Assembly: GCF_018257575.1 (NCBI RefSeq) | Contig: NZ_JAERJP010000013.1 | Location: 1-64,000 of the forward strand | DNA: 64,000 nt | Source: Tatumella sp. JGM91 | GTDB taxonomy: Bacteria > Pseudomonadota > Gammaproteobacteria > Enterobacterales > Enterobacteriaceae | Direction: 5' to 3' | The notes under the pieces: generated by a model | The model's database searches: none | The model's input: only the letters and a program-made list of their open reading frames with translations | What the model was told of the DNA's origin: nothing | Program-made: the position numbers and the translations under genes | Shown here: in pieces, positions 8,117 to 18,081 of the stretch | How positions within the stretch are numbered: the first letter of the stretch is position 1 | Layout of the letters: each line of letters opens with the position of its first letter

Positions 8117-9457
8117 TCAGCGCCCCAGTTCAGTCAGCGACTGGTCAAGGGCCCCTGTCAGCCAGTCAATATCAGCGCTCTGGAATGCCAGTGGCGGGCG
8201 CAGTTTCAGCACATTACCGTAAGGTCCGGCGACCGAGGTCAGTACACGATTCTCACGTAATTTTTCGATAAGATTCAGCGCCAGTGTTTTATCCGGCGTC
8301 TTCGTCTGACGGTCTTCTACCAGTTCAAAACCAATAAATAGTCCGGCACCGCGTACATCACCGATACATTCATGACGATCCATCAGTTTACGCAACTCAG
8401 CCAGCAGCTGGCCACCGACGATACGGCTATGTTCCTGTAGTCCTTCCTGCTCAATTACCTGCAATACTGCCTGCGCTGCCGCCATCGCCACCGGGTTACC
8501 GCCGAAGGTATTAAAATAAGGGATCTCATCACTGAAGGCTGCCAGCACATCACTTTTTGCCAGCAGTCCGGACACCGGGATGCCGTTACCCATCGGTTTG
8601 CCGGTGGTAATGATATCCGGTACCACACCATGACGGCCAAATCCCCAGAACGCATCGCCGGTACGGGCAAACCCCGGCTGTACTTCATCGGCAATAAAAA
8701 TACCGCCATTTTTATGAACTACATCGACGGCCTGTTGCAGAAAACCACGGGGATTAGGCAATACACCGTCAGAAGAGAAAATTGAATCCGCCAGCAAGCC
8801 GGCAAACTTAATGCCGTGGGCTGCCATATCATCAATCTGCGCCTGAATTTCTGCCGCAAACCATGCCCCTAAATCCGCAGCGTTCACCCGATAATCGTCA
8901 GGCGGTGAGACCAGTCGGGTCGTTGCTGCCAGCGGCTGACCGCTGCCCAGCGCAGGCGATGCTCCGGAGGTTAATTCACTGGTACCGTGATAGGCTTCTT
9001 TAGTAACGATAATCCCTGTACCGCCGCTAAAAGAGCGGGCAACACGGATCGCCAAATCATTGGCTTCCGAGCCGGTACACATGTACATGGCCTTATTAAT
9101 CTCTGCCGGTGCCGTCGCCAGCAAAGCCTCACTGTAATTCAGGATACCTTCGTGCAGATAGCGGGTATGGGTGTTCAGCTGTTTCATTTGCCGGGTCACC
9201 GCATCAATCACTGCCGGGTGGCAATGACCAATACTTGCCACATTGTTGTACACATCCAGGTATTTATCCCCGTTCGCATCCCACAGATACTGGCCTTCAC
9301 CACGCACCAGATGCACAGGCTTGCGATAAAACAGACGGTAAGAATCTCCGAGTACTCTGCTGCGTTTATCCGTCAGTGTGCGGGTATCTGCATCAAGTTC
9401 TGCGGCATGTTCTGCGCGAAAACTGTTGGTATCCATGATGGTAGAACGCGTGGCCAT
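8117..9457 (-). CDS. Class III PLP-dependent aminotransferase
   Basis: The 446-residue enzyme is a fold-type I omega-aminotransferase. PLP-site motifs are visible: MCTGSEANDLAIR (phosphate binding), EAYHGTSELT, the Asp in IADEVQPGFARTG, and the Schiff-base lysine in TTGKPMGNG. The end FNTFGGNPVAMAA is typical of the alanine-glyoxylate/4-aminobutyrate branch, but the amino donor is not determined. The start at 9457 has AGGAG at 5-nt spacing; two further in-frame ATGs upstream are not supported. It is divergent from a DeoR regulator whose close association suggests control of this gene, perhaps by its substrate. Confidence 0.88.
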   Translation of the reverse strand: MATRSTIMDTNSFRAEHAAELDADTRTLTDKRSRVLGDSYRLFYRKPVHLVRGEGQYLWDANGDKYLDVYNNVASIGHCHPAVIDAVTRQMKQLNTHTRYLHEGILNYSEALLATAPAEINKAMYMCTGSEANDLAIRVARSFSGGTGIIVTKEAYHGTSELTSGASPALGSGQPLAATTRLVSPPDDYRVNAADLGAWFAAEIQAQIDDMAAHGIKFAGLLADSIFSSDGVLPNPRGFLQQAVDVVHKNGGIFIADEVQPGFARTGDAFWGFGRHGVVPDIITTGKPMGNGIPVSGLLAKSDVLAAFSDEIPYFNTFGGNPVAMAAAQAVLQVIEQEGLQEHSRIVGGQLLAELRKLMDRHECIGDVRGAGLFIGFELVEDRQTKTPDKTLALNLIEKLRENRVLTSVAGPYGNVLKLRPPLAFQSADIDWLTGALDQSLTELGR

Positions 9458-9645
9458 AACTACTCCTGTCGCAATAATCAGTGGGGAAGACGGTGAATAA
9501 ATTCGCTGTAACTTCATCATCGCTTATTTTCAGAAAAATGCAACAAAATACACAAACGCAACTAAATACATATTCAGGGTATCTCGGCTGCGCTACACTC
9601 AGACAACTGTTATCATCCGCCGCACATCTCACTGAGGATTTCTCT

Positions 9646-10422
9646 ATGCTGCAGGAAACGCGATTACACCGTATACGTTCATTAATCAGTACTCATCATC
9701 AGGTCAGCACTGAACGCATTATTAATGAACTCGGCGTTTCCAGGGAAACCGCACGGCGGGATATTATTGCGCTGGAAGAACAAGGCGTTGCGCGGCGGGT
9801 ACATGGCGGCATTGTCGCTATTGATGCACCGGCAGAACCCCCGTTGCCAGTACGTTATGCTGCCCGGGAAAAAGAAAAACGCAGTATCGCGCGTTGTGCC
9901 GTCAGTCAGCTGAATGCCGGGCAAACCCTGTTTCTCGATTCCGGCAGTACCACCACCCTGCTGGCACAGGAACTGAGAACGATGTCAGGGCTTACCATCA
10001 TTACTAACAGCCTGCAGGCAGCACTGGCACTGACTGCGACCGAAAATGACAGTCAGCTGCAACATGAAGTGATTTTACTGGGTGGCAGTATGTCAGCAGG
10101 AACACAACAAACGCACGGTGGTACCACCGTCAGTGAAATTCATCGCTACCAGGCCGATGTTGCCCTGCTTTCTCCGGTCGGTGTGGATGCGGTGAACGGC
10201 GCCAGCAGTTTTTCACTGGCGGAAGCCGCCATTGCCGGAGCAATGGCACGCCAGGCAAAACAGCTTATTCTGCTGGCAGACCACAGTAAACTGGGGCTGA
10301 CCAGCCGCTACTGCTACGCACCTCCGGCAGACGTCAGTTTACTGATTTCCGACAGTACCGCCGTCCGCGACCGTTCATGGCCGGCATTAACTCAGGCGTT
10401 TAGCAGGGTGCTGAGCGCTTAA
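9646..10422 (+). CDS. DeoR/GlpR family transcriptional regulator
   Basis: The 258-residue repressor has an N-terminal winged helix-turn-helix (residues 1-60: [21 protein letters not shown], the DeoR signature, with RVHGG in the wing) and a C-terminal sugar-phosphate-isomerase-like sensor domain ([35 protein letters not shown]). Members bind phosphorylated intermediates. The ATG at 9646 follows GAGGA. The gene is divergent from the aminotransferase (188 bp apart), the likely target. Its stop codon overlaps that of the convergent fdhD. Confidence 0.9.
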   Translation: MLQETRLHRIRSLISTHHQVSTERIINELGVSRETARRDIIALEEQGVARRVHGGIVAIDAPAEPPLPVRYAAREKEKRSIARCAVSQLNAGQTLFLDSGSTTTLLAQELRTMSGLTIITNSLQAALALTATENDSQLQHEVILLGGSMSAGTQQTHGGTTVSEIHRYQADVALLSPVGVDAVNGASSFSLAEAAIAGAMARQAKQLILLADHSKLGLTSRYCYAPPADVSLLISDSTAVRDRSWPALTQAFSRVLSA

Positions 10423-11258
10423 TACAGACGCCGGGGATGGCTGTAAACAATGGTACGGCCGGGTTTACTGAAGCCTGCCAGGGTCACACCACAGCGTTCT
10501 GCAACATCGACCGCCAGCGCGGTCGCAGCCGATACGGCAAACAAAATTTCCACACCACAGATCGCTGCTTTTTGTACCATTTCATAGCTGGCACGGCTGG
10601 AAACCACCACCGCGCCCTGCTGGCGGGGCTGACGCGCACGATCACCCAGCAATTTATCCAGCGCCACATGCCGTCCGACATCTTCATATCCCTGCAACAG
10701 CTGGCCGGTATCGTCCATCCAGGCCGCCACATGGGTACAACCGGTCTGACGACCAGCTGGCTGAAAATCTGCCAGCTGTGACAATCCTTTATCCAGCGCC
10801 GATAAATTAAACCGCCAGCTAAAAGGCAGTGGCGGGACCGGTTTGCCTATTTGCTGTAACTGCTCAACTCCGCATACACCACACCCTGTCCGGCCTGCCA
10901 TTGCCCGGCGTTGCGCCTTCAGGGCCATAAAACGCCGCGCTGAAAGTTCAATATGCACCTCAACACCTGCACACAGAGGCTGTACTTCAATACCATAGAT
11001 TTCTGAAGCCTGGCTGATGATCCCTTCTGACAAAGAGAAACCCAGGGCAAAAGCTTCCAGATGTTGTGGTGTCGCCATCATCACTACATGAGAAATTCCG
11101 TTATACACCAGCGCCACCGGCACTTCTTCGGCCAGAAAATCTTCGCTGCTTTCGGTGACTGTACCGGCCTGTACTGCCTGCCGTGTCCAGATGCGGCGGG
11201 AAGTCACCCCCGCAGCCACCGTCATCTCCTCGCCGGGAATTGCAGAGCCTGTCTTCAT
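10419..11258 (-). CDS. fdhD: Formate dehydrogenase accessory sulfurtransferase FdhD
   Basis: FdhD passes sulfur from IscS to the bis-MGD molybdenum cofactor of formate dehydrogenases. The 279-residue protein matches E. coli FdhD (277), including [18 protein letters not shown], the CxxC loop in GRTGCGVCG (C126 and C129), [14 protein letters not shown] for GDP/cofactor binding, and SSRASYEM. No formate dehydrogenase gene lies in the window, so it acts on enzymes encoded elsewhere; the BisC-type reductase at 38 kb is not a known client. Convergent with the DeoR gene; the two stop codons share TTAA. Confidence 0.96.
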   Translation of the reverse strand: MKTGSAIPGEEMTVAAGVTSRRIWTRQAVQAGTVTESSEDFLAEEVPVALVYNGISHVVMMATPQHLEAFALGFSLSEGIISQASEIYGIEVQPLCAGVEVHIELSARRFMALKAQRRAMAGRTGCGVCGVEQLQQIGKPVPPLPFSWRFNLSALDKGLSQLADFQPAGRQTGCTHVAAWMDDTGQLLQGYEDVGRHVALDKLLGDRARQPRQQGAVVVSSRASYEMVQKAAICGVEILFAVSAATALAVDVAERCGVTLAGFSKPGRTIVYSHPRRLY

Positions 11259-11376
11259 CTCACGGGTCCGTGTATTTTTTTGATGATATAAATATTGTTA
11301 ATGGTTTTTAGCACAGAAACAGACAGCGGTGTTAAACACATTGCGGCAGCTGGCAGGGAAAACCCGGGCCCTGAAA

Positions 11377-11403
11377 ACAAAAAAGCGAGCCACTGGCTCG
11401 CTT
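11377..11403 (-). terminator. Terminator after glyS
   Basis: On the minus strand AAGCGAGC and GGCTCGCTT form a stem with a 4-nt loop and six Ts follow. It lies about 20 nt after the glyS stop. Confidence 0.9.
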
Positions 11404-11423
11404 AACAGATCATATCTTCGCGG

Positions 11424-13493
11424 TTATTGCAGTAAAGAAATATCAGCAACCTGCAGGAACAGATCACGTAATTTCGCCAGCAAGGTCAGACGGTTGACTC
11501 GAATATCTGTCTCTTCTGCATTCACCATTACTTCTGAGAAGAAATTATCAACCGCTTCCCGCAGTTCAGCCAGTTCAATCAGTGCTTCCTGATAACGGCC
11601 TTCCGCGAAGTAAGGTTGCAGTTTGCTGCTCAGCGCACTGACATAGGTCGCGAGGGTGATTTCAGCATTCTCTTTCAGTAACGACGCCTGCACACTGTCG
11701 TTCAGCGGAACATCCGATTTTGCCAGAATATTGGATACACGTTTATTCGCCGCTGCCAGTGCCGCCGACTGCTCCAGTGTCCGGAAGTGAGATACTGCTT
11801 TCATGCGCGCATCGAAGTCTGCGGGACGCGTCGGACGACGGGCCAGTACAGCCTGCAGAGTATCAATACTGTGACCTTCTTCCTGATACCAGCTACGGAA
11901 GCGACCCAGCATAAAGTCGATAACCTCATCCACCACTGCGGTATTTGTCAGTTTATCGCCGTACAGACGTACCGCTTCTTCTGTCAGGGTTTGCAGATCC
12001 AGTGGCAGGTTTTTGCCGACGATAATCCGCAGTACACCCAGTGCCGCACGACGCAGCGCAAACGGGTCTTTATCCCCTTTCGGATGCTGCCCGATACCGA
12101 AAATACCCGCCAGCGTATCCATTTTATCTGCAATCGCCAGCGCACAGGACACCGGACTTTGCGGCAACTGATCACCGGAAAAACGTGGCTGATACTGCTC
12201 ATTCAGGGCCACAGCAACGTCTTCGGCTTCGCCATCATGACGGGCATAATGCATTCCCATCACGCCCTGCGTATCGGTAAATTCAAACACCATGTTGGTC
12301 ATCAAATCGCATTTTGACAACAGTCCGGCGCGGGTCGCATGGCTGACATCGGCACCCATTTTTTCGGCAATCCAGCCTGACAGCACCTGAATACGATCGG
12401 TCTTATCGCGTAATGTTCCAAGCTGCTTCTGGAACAGTACCGTCTCCAGACGCGGCAGCTGATCTTCCAGCCGCTGTTTACGGTCGCTGTTAAAGAAAAA
12501 CTCTGCATCGGCCAGACGCGGGCGTACCACTTTTTCGTTACCGGAAATAATCTGCTGCGGATCAGCAGACTCAATATTCGCCACGAAAATAAAATTCGGC
12601 AGTAATTTACCCTGCGGGCTATACACCGGGAAGTATTTCTGGTCACCTTTCATGGTGTAAACCAGCGCTTCTGACGGGACTTCAAGGAATTTTTCTTCAA
12701 AGGTCGCCGTCAGCACGACTGGCCATTCCACCAGAGACGTCACCTCTTCCAGCAGGCTGTCATTCAGGTCAGCCTGTCCGCCCAGTTTTTCGGCTGCGGC
12801 TTCCGCGGCCGCTTTGATCGCGGCTTTACGGGCATCATAGTCGGCGATCACTTTACCCCGTTCCAGCAGGATCTGCGGATACTGATCCGCATGATCAATA
12901 CTGAACTCAGCTTCACCCATAAAGCGGTGACCACGGATAATACGATCAGTGCTGATCCCGAGAATCGTCGCCGGAATGACTTCATCACCCAGTAACAGGG
13001 TAACCGTATGTACCGGACGAACAAACTGTACATCACTGTCAGCCCAGCGCATCAGTTTAGGTACCGGCAGCTTACTCAGCACCCCTGCCACCATCCCCGG
13101 TAACAGGGCAGCGGCGGTTTCGCCTTTCACCGCAGCACGGTAAACCAGCCATTCGCCTTTATCTGTTGCCAGACGTCCGGCCTGATCGACGGTAATACCA
13201 TTACCACGCGCCCAGCCTTCAGCCGCTTTGGTCGGTTTGCCTTCCGCATCAAATGCCGCACTGATCGCCGGGCCACGTTTCTCCACTTCACGATCGGCCT
13301 GGGCGGCACTGAGTGCGGCAACTTTTACTGCCAGACGACGGGGAGACGCAAACCACTCTACCGCGCCGTGGGATAACCCTGCGCTGTCCAGTTCACTGGT
13401 CAGCTGGCTGGCAAAAGATTCGGCCAGCTGACGTAATGCTTTCGGTGGCAGCTCTTCGGTGCCGATTTCCACCAGTAAGGTTTTTTCTGTCAT
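11424..13493 (-). CDS. glyS: Glycyl-tRNA synthetase beta subunit
   Basis: This is the beta subunit of the heterotetrameric (alpha2beta2) bacterial glycyl-tRNA synthetase. It has 689 residues, exactly the E. coli length. The N-terminus [16 protein letters not shown], the HD-like region [17 protein letters not shown], and the C-terminal anticodon-binding domain are all present without interruption. The beta subunit binds tRNA-Gly. The start is 9 bp after the glyQ stop, so the two genes form an operon with glyQ first, and a strong terminator follows. Confidence 0.98.
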   Translation of the reverse strand: MTEKTLLVEIGTEELPPKALRQLAESFASQLTSELDSAGLSHGAVEWFASPRRLAVKVAALSAAQADREVEKRGPAISAAFDAEGKPTKAAEGWARGNGITVDQAGRLATDKGEWLVYRAAVKGETAAALLPGMVAGVLSKLPVPKLMRWADSDVQFVRPVHTVTLLLGDEVIPATILGISTDRIIRGHRFMGEAEFSIDHADQYPQILLERGKVIADYDARKAAIKAAAEAAAEKLGGQADLNDSLLEEVTSLVEWPVVLTATFEEKFLEVPSEALVYTMKGDQKYFPVYSPQGKLLPNFIFVANIESADPQQIISGNEKVVRPRLADAEFFFNSDRKQRLEDQLPRLETVLFQKQLGTLRDKTDRIQVLSGWIAEKMGADVSHATRAGLLSKCDLMTNMVFEFTDTQGVMGMHYARHDGEAEDVAVALNEQYQPRFSGDQLPQSPVSCALAIADKMDTLAGIFGIGQHPKGDKDPFALRRAALGVLRIIVGKNLPLDLQTLTEEAVRLYGDKLTNTAVVDEVIDFMLGRFRSWYQEEGHSIDTLQAVLARRPTRPADFDARMKAVSHFRTLEQSAALAAANKRVSNILAKSDVPLNDSVQASLLKENAEITLATYVSALSSKLQPYFAEGRYQEALIELAELREAVDNFFSEVMVNAEETDIRVNRLTLLAKLRDLFLQVADISLLQ

Positions 13494-13502
13494 CGCTGCC
13501 TC

Positions 13503-14414
13503 TTACTTATTGTTATTGCACATCGGGAAGCCAAGGGCTTCACGGGAAGCATAATAGGCTTCAGCCACCGCTTTGGTCAGGGTACGGATCCGCAGAATAT
13601 AGCGCTGACGTTCGGTGACAGAGATAGCTTTACGCGCATCCAGCAGGTTAAAGCTGTGGGCAGCTTTCAGAATACGCTCGTAGGCCGGCAGCGGCAGTGG
13701 TTTCTCCAGTGCCAGCAAGGTCTGCGCTTCTTTCTCGTACTGTTCAAAACAACTGAACAAAAACGGCACATCCGCGTATTCGAAGTTATACGTCGATTGT
13801 TCCACTTCGTTCTGGTGGAACACATCTCCATATGTGGTGGTACCGAACTGGCCATCACTCCAGACCAGATCATAAATACTGTCGACGCCCTGGATATACA
13901 TCGCCAGGCGCTCAAGGCCATAGGTAATCTCACCGGTCACTGGCTTACATTCTATGCCGCCCACCTGCTGGAAGTAGGTAAACTGTGTGACTTCCATTCC
14001 GTTCAGCCAGACTTCCCAGCCAAGACCCCAGGCCCCCAGCGTCGGGTTTTCCCAGTTATCTTCAACAAAACGGATATCGTGGATGTGCGGATCAATACCT
14101 AAGGCTTCTAATGAGCCAAGATACAGTTCCTGCATATTCTCCGGCGATGGTTTAATCATTACCTGGAACTGATAGTAATGCTGCAAACGGTTAGGGTTTT
14201 CGCCATAACGTCCATCGGTAGGACGGCGCGAAGGCTGCACATACGCGCTGGCTACGGGCTCTGGCCCCAGCGCACGCAGACAGGTCATCGGATGGGAGGT
14301 GCCTGCACCTACTTCCATGTCCAGTGGCTGAACAATCGTACAGCCCTGTTGCGCCCAGTAATCCTGCAAGGTCAGGATCAGGCCCTGAAAGGTCTTGGTA
14401 TCAAACTTTTGCAT
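13503..14414 (-). CDS. glyQ: Glycyl-tRNA synthetase alpha subunit
   Basis: The alpha subunit carries the class II catalytic core that activates glycine. The 303 residues equal the E. coli length, with [17 protein letters not shown] at the N-terminus, the motif-2 region [34 protein letters not shown], and [12 protein letters not shown] (motif 3). The start MQKFDTKTF at 14414 is chosen by homology, since it has no good Shine-Dalgarno; the frame is open a further 29 codons upstream. First gene of the glyQS operon. Confidence 0.98.
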   Translation of the reverse strand: MQKFDTKTFQGLILTLQDYWAQQGCTIVQPLDMEVGAGTSHPMTCLRALGPEPVASAYVQPSRRPTDGRYGENPNRLQHYYQFQVMIKPSPENMQELYLGSLEALGIDPHIHDIRFVEDNWENPTLGAWGLGWEVWLNGMEVTQFTYFQQVGGIECKPVTGEITYGLERLAMYIQGVDSIYDLVWSDGQFGTTTYGDVFHQNEVEQSTYNFEYADVPFLFSCFEQYEKEAQTLLALEKPLPLPAYERILKAAHSFNLLDARKAISVTERQRYILRIRTLTKAVAEAYYASREALGFPMCNNNK

Positions 14415-14458
14415 GTTGAGTTCGCACGCTATTTGGCCGGATAAAAAAAGTGGGTCGT

Positions 14459-14487
14459 AGTATACCCTTTGACCGGCAGATGTGCAG
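14459..14487 (-). promoter_or_regulatory. Likely glyQS promoter
   Basis: A TATACT -10 (14459-14464, minus strand) lies 17 nt from a poor -35 (CTGCAC, 14482-14487). It is placed about 45 nt before the glyQ start. Confidence 0.5.
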
Positions 14488-14516
14488 CCGGAAATCCGCA
14501 CAAAGAAAGGCTTATG

Positions 14517-14837
14517 TTAAATAGAGTGCTGTTTCTCAGTCACTAAGATACGACTTATCCCCTGCGGGTAAGCGACATGTTCAGTGCCTTCACTGGCGTA
14601 AAAGATATCTCCGGCATACAGGGTGATGACCTTCTTTTGTCTGTCCCGTTTGTAGTGTATATCGACGATACCGTCCATCACCGCAAACACCTCCTGTCCG
14701 TCATTGATATGCCATTGACAGGCTTCATCAGTCGAGTGGGGGTTGACGCCGGTTTCCCCGAATATCGTGACCGGTAACGCCTCCCATGCCTTATTGCCGT
14801 GAAAATCTTTGCTGCGAATAACGTTGATTCTATTTAC
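14517..14837 (-). pseudogene. Cupin-domain gene without a usual start codon
   Basis: The minus strand holds an uninterrupted frame of about 107 codons encoding a single-domain cupin. Its recognisable stretches are NVIRSKDFHGNKAWEALP, then QWHINDGQEVFAVMDG, then IHYKRDRQKKVITLYAGD, and finally the typical end FYASEGTEHVAYPQG and ILVTEKQHSI. Small enterobacterial cupins of this type normally begin M(I)NVIR. Here the codons before NVIR are GTA-AAT-AGA-ATC, with no ATG, GTG or TTG until an upstream in-frame TGA. AGGG stands just where a ribosome site would be. Either an ATG has mutated or a rare start such as ATC or ATA is used. The body of the protein looks undamaged. Function unknown. Confidence 0.7.
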
Positions 14838-15179
14838 CCTGAAAGAAAATGATCATCCGGAAGGTCCGTCAGGTGAAGAATCTTCCCCTGTCTCCGCGAC
14901 AGCAGACCGCTAATGTCAGGTTAGTTTGACCATACGCTGTGCCCGGACAGCACCGAAATTAACATCCTGAAACATAATTTCAAACTCCCTCCAACAACCG
15001 GCCAGCTCAGCCATTCCGCATCAGACAACGGGTAACTTACCGCCGCTGATTCGACAACCGGCTGTCGATTTCTATACTTAAATTATTCTGATAGTTACCT
15101 GCGACGGGTAAACAAATTCGCTGGAGTGGACGAAGTCAGTGTGTTGTTTACCCGTTTGATGAACTCAAACGGAGGAAAT
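14838..15179. other. Intergenic region with no gene
   Basis: About 340 bp between the cupin frame and the SDR gene hold no coding frame that I can support. The part nearest the SDR gene presumably carries its promoter. Confidence 0.5.
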
Positions 15180-16055
15180 ATGGTTCAGAAAACAACAATT
15201 CATGCACAGTCACAAACCCTGCCCGGCAGCGATGAAAAACTCAAACCTGCGGCGACATTTATCCGTGAGGATTATCAGGGGAGTCATAAACTGGCAGGAA
15301 AAGTTGCACTGGTTACCGGAGGTGACAGTGGAATCGGCCGCTCCGTGGTCCAGCATTTTGCCCGTGAAGGCGCAGATATTGCCCTGACTTATCTGCCCGA
15401 CAGTGAAGAGGAAGCGCAGGATGCAAAAGTGGCACAGCAACTGGCAGAGCAGGAAGGCCGTAAATGTGTTATTTATCCGGTCGATCTGCGTAGTGCCGAT
15501 CATTGCCGTCAGCTGATTTCCCGGGTCGTGAGTGAGTTTGGTCAGTTGAATATCCTGGTCAATAATGCCGGCACCCAGTATCCGAACGAAGACCTGACGA
15601 CGCTCAGTGATGAACAATGGCTGAATACCTTCGATGTGAATATTCACTCTGTATTCTTCCTGACAAAAGCAGCACTGCCTCATATGAAAGCAAACGACGC
15701 TATCATCAATACCACCTCGGTGAATGCCTATATCGGCCCGGAAATTCTGCTGGATTATACGGCCACCAAGGGCGCAATCGTCAGTTTCACCCGCGCGCTG
15801 TCAAACCAGATTGTCAGCAAAGGTATCCGTGTGAATGCCGTGGCCCCCGGTCCGGTATGGACACCACTTCAGCCTGCCACTTTAGGCCACTACAATCCCC
15901 AGTGGCTGGAAGATTTTGGCCACGAAACACCAATGGGCCGTGCCGGTCAGCCTTCTGAACTCGGGCCGGTTTACGTCTTCCTGGCAAGCCAGGACTCTTC
16001 ATTTATCAGCGGCCAGGTACTGCACCCTAACGGTGGCACCATGGTCGGCGGCTAA
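15180..16055 (+). CDS. SDR-family oxidoreductase (YghA-like)
   Basis: The 291-residue protein is a classical short-chain dehydrogenase with the N-terminal extension seen in YghA/general stress proteins. It has the nucleotide-binding TGGDSGIGR, NNAGTQ, the catalytic serine in NTTSVNAY and the YTATK motif (Tyr and Lys), and the end ISGQVLHPNGG. NADP(H) is likely, but the substrate is unknown. GGAGGA lies 4 nt before the start at 15180; an upstream in-frame ATG at 15126 is less likely. The isomerase gene follows 105 bp downstream on the same strand and may be co-transcribed. Confidence 0.9.
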   Translation: MVQKTTIHAQSQTLPGSDEKLKPAATFIREDYQGSHKLAGKVALVTGGDSGIGRSVVQHFAREGADIALTYLPDSEEEAQDAKVAQQLAEQEGRKCVIYPVDLRSADHCRQLISRVVSEFGQLNILVNNAGTQYPNEDLTTLSDEQWLNTFDVNIHSVFFLTKAALPHMKANDAIINTTSVNAYIGPEILLDYTATKGAIVSFTRALSNQIVSKGIRVNAVAPGPVWTPLQPATLGHYNPQWLEDFGHETPMGRAGQPSELGPVYVFLASQDSSFISGQVLHPNGGTMVGG

Positions 16056-16160
16056 ACTCTGCCTTCTTCTGCCGGACACTGTCCGGCAGCCCCTGATTCT
16101 TTTTATCACTTGCGGCCGCAGACCCTGCGGATGCAGGGTGCCCTGATAACGGAGTAAACC

Positions 16161-17414
16161 ATGTTATTTAAACATCTGACCGACAGCTGGCTGAATAAAC
16201 CTTATCACCATGACTGGCTGGAAAAAGAAAGCCGCCGCTTAATGTCTTTTTACCGGCAGGCACGCCATCCGGATGCCGGTTTTGCCGCACTGGATAACCA
16301 GGGAAAGCTGGCTGACGACAGCCAGCCGGACACGATGCTGACGGCACGGATGACCCACTGCTTTGCCATTGCCAGCATACAGGGGGAGCCCGGGGCAGGC
16401 GCACTGGCCCGCTGGGGTATCCGCGCACTGCTCGGCAAACTGCGCGATGCCGAATACGGTGGCTGGCTGGCAGGAATTCCGCAGCAGACACCCGATGGCC
16501 GCAAACAGGCGTATCTGCATGTGTTTGTGACTCTCGCCGCGTTGAGCGCGACGCTGGCTGACATTGAAGGCGCCGATAAATTACTGGCTGAAGCCACGGA
16601 TATTATAGAAAACCGTTTCTGGTCTGATGAGGAAGGCTGCCTGAAAGAGAGTTTTAACCGGCAGTGGCAGGATCCTGAAGCCTACCGGGGCGGTAACAGT
16701 AATATGCATGCTACCGAGATGTTTGTGCAGCTGGCCGATGTTACCGGCGACAGCAAATGGCGTCAGCGGGCCCTGTCGATTGTCACAAAAATTATCCACC
16801 AGCATGCACGGTCCAATGATTATCTGCTGGCAGAACATTTTACCGCGCAATGGCAGGAGTGGCATGACTACAACCAGGATAAACCTGCCGACGATTTCCG
16901 CCCTTACGGGGTCACTCCCGGCCATGCCTGTGAATGGGCTCGCCTGTTGCTGCACCTTGAGGCGGCACTACTGCGCCACCATGAAACCACCCCCGACTGG
17001 CTGCTGACCGATGCCAGAGGGCTGTTTGACGCAGGGATCCGCTACGGCTGGTGTGCTGACGGGGAGCCGGGCATCATTTACACCCATGACTGGCAGAAAA
17101 AACCGGTCACGGCTAACCGGCTGCACTGGACGGTGGCTGAAAGTTGTTCCACCGCAGCCAGCCTGCTAAAACGTACCGGCGATGCCACCTATGAGCATTG
17201 GTACAGAACCCTGTGGGATTACATCGCAAACTTTCTGATTGATACACAGAATGGCAGCTGGTGGCACGAACTGGATTCAGACAATAAACCATCGTCGGTG
17301 GTCTGGTCGGGTAAACCGGATTTATATCACGCCTGGCAGCTGACACTTAACAGCAGACTGCCACTGGCTCCGACCCTCGGCACTGCGGTAAAAGCGGGTT
17401 TAGACCGGCCATAA
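16161..17414 (+). CDS. AGE-family aldose-ketose isomerase (YihS-like)
   Basis: The 417-residue (alpha/alpha)6-barrel protein resembles E. coli/Salmonella YihS (413 residues), which interconverts mannose, fructose and glucose or isomerises sulfoquinovose. Conserved active-site segments are ITARM-like LTARMTHCFA, YRGGNSNMHATE, VTPGHACEWARLL and PDLYHAW, with the three catalytic histidines. None of the other sulfoquinovose genes is nearby, so a mannose isomerase role is as likely. GGAG precedes the start. Alternative: N-acylglucosamine 2-epimerase, less likely by sequence. Confidence 0.85.
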   Translation: MLFKHLTDSWLNKPYHHDWLEKESRRLMSFYRQARHPDAGFAALDNQGKLADDSQPDTMLTARMTHCFAIASIQGEPGAGALARWGIRALLGKLRDAEYGGWLAGIPQQTPDGRKQAYLHVFVTLAALSATLADIEGADKLLAEATDIIENRFWSDEEGCLKESFNRQWQDPEAYRGGNSNMHATEMFVQLADVTGDSKWRQRALSIVTKIIHQHARSNDYLLAEHFTAQWQEWHDYNQDKPADDFRPYGVTPGHACEWARLLLHLEAALLRHHETTPDWLLTDARGLFDAGIRYGWCADGEPGIIYTHDWQKKPVTANRLHWTVAESCSTAASLLKRTGDATYEHWYRTLWDYIANFLIDTQNGSWWHELDSDNKPSSVVWSGKPDLYHAWQLTLNSRLPLAPTLGTAVKAGLDRP

Positions 17415-17472
17415 TCCGGGATTGCTACGTCAGTCCTCGCCCGGCAGTCCTGCAGGCGAGGATGTAGTCGCA

Positions 17473-17943
17473 TTATTTTTTAGACTTACGCACCCGCTCA
17501 GCCAGGCCTTTCAGGATATAACGCAGTACCTGATCACCACACTCACGGTAGTTTTTATGGCCCTCTTTACGGAAAAATGCACTCAGCTCATTTTCTGACA
17601 TCGCAAAATCAACGGATTTCAGAATTTGCTGTAAGTCTTCGGTCTTCAGTTCAAAAGCTACCCGCAGTTTTTTCAGCATCACATTATTCGTGACCCGTTT
17701 TTCTACTTCCGGTGCCGGGAAACGCGGATCACGCCCGCGGCGATAAAAGATCAGGCCATTCAGAAAGTGGGCCATGATTTTATCGGTGCAGGCTTTATAC
17801 CCGGGTTCGTCTTCTTTTTGCAGGTAGCTGTGCATCTCCTGCAGGCTGACTTCTGCGCCGCCGGAGATCAGAATTTCCAGCATTTTTTCATCCCGCAGAT
17901 CGAGCATATAGCGAACACTGCGCAAAACATCATTGTGCATCAT
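17473..17943 (-). CDS. yehS: YehS family protein (DUF1456)
   Basis: The 156-residue protein has the length of E. coli YehS and consists of two DUF1456 repeats: NDVLRSVRYML with FLNGLI in the first half, and NNVMLKKLRVAF with HKNYRECGDQ and LRYILKGLA in the second. Function unknown. The first two codons are both ATG and AGGA precedes them; either could be used. Divergent from nothing and convergent with the isomerase gene. Confidence 0.92.
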   Translation of the reverse strand: MMHNDVLRSVRYMLDLRDEKMLEILISGGAEVSLQEMHSYLQKEDEPGYKACTDKIMAHFLNGLIFYRRGRDPRFPAPEVEKRVTNNVMLKKLRVAFELKTEDLQQILKSVDFAMSENELSAFFRKEGHKNYRECGDQVLRYILKGLAERVRKSKK

Positions 17944-18081
17944 GGTATTTATTTCCTGCCACTGTCTGACCGGCTTAGGGTCGCGGGCTGTTTAGGTGCA
18001 TTTAGCCGGGCATTATACAAGCCTGTTCGCCCGGATCGCCTGTTAGTTGACAGAATAGCGAAATAAAAATGTTCCGACAGG

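Noticed and set aside
8987-9496. 169-codon plus-strand frame opposite the aminotransferase gene
   Set aside because: Antisense frame of a well-supported enzyme; its composition mirrors the opposite strand and no motif is seen.
11787-12317. 176-codon plus-strand frame opposite glyS
   Set aside because: glyS is certain by full-length match; this is an antisense shadow.
14577-14777. 66-codon plus-strand frame before glyQ
   Set aside because: The minus strand of the same segment encodes a clear cupin domain, so this frame is its shadow.
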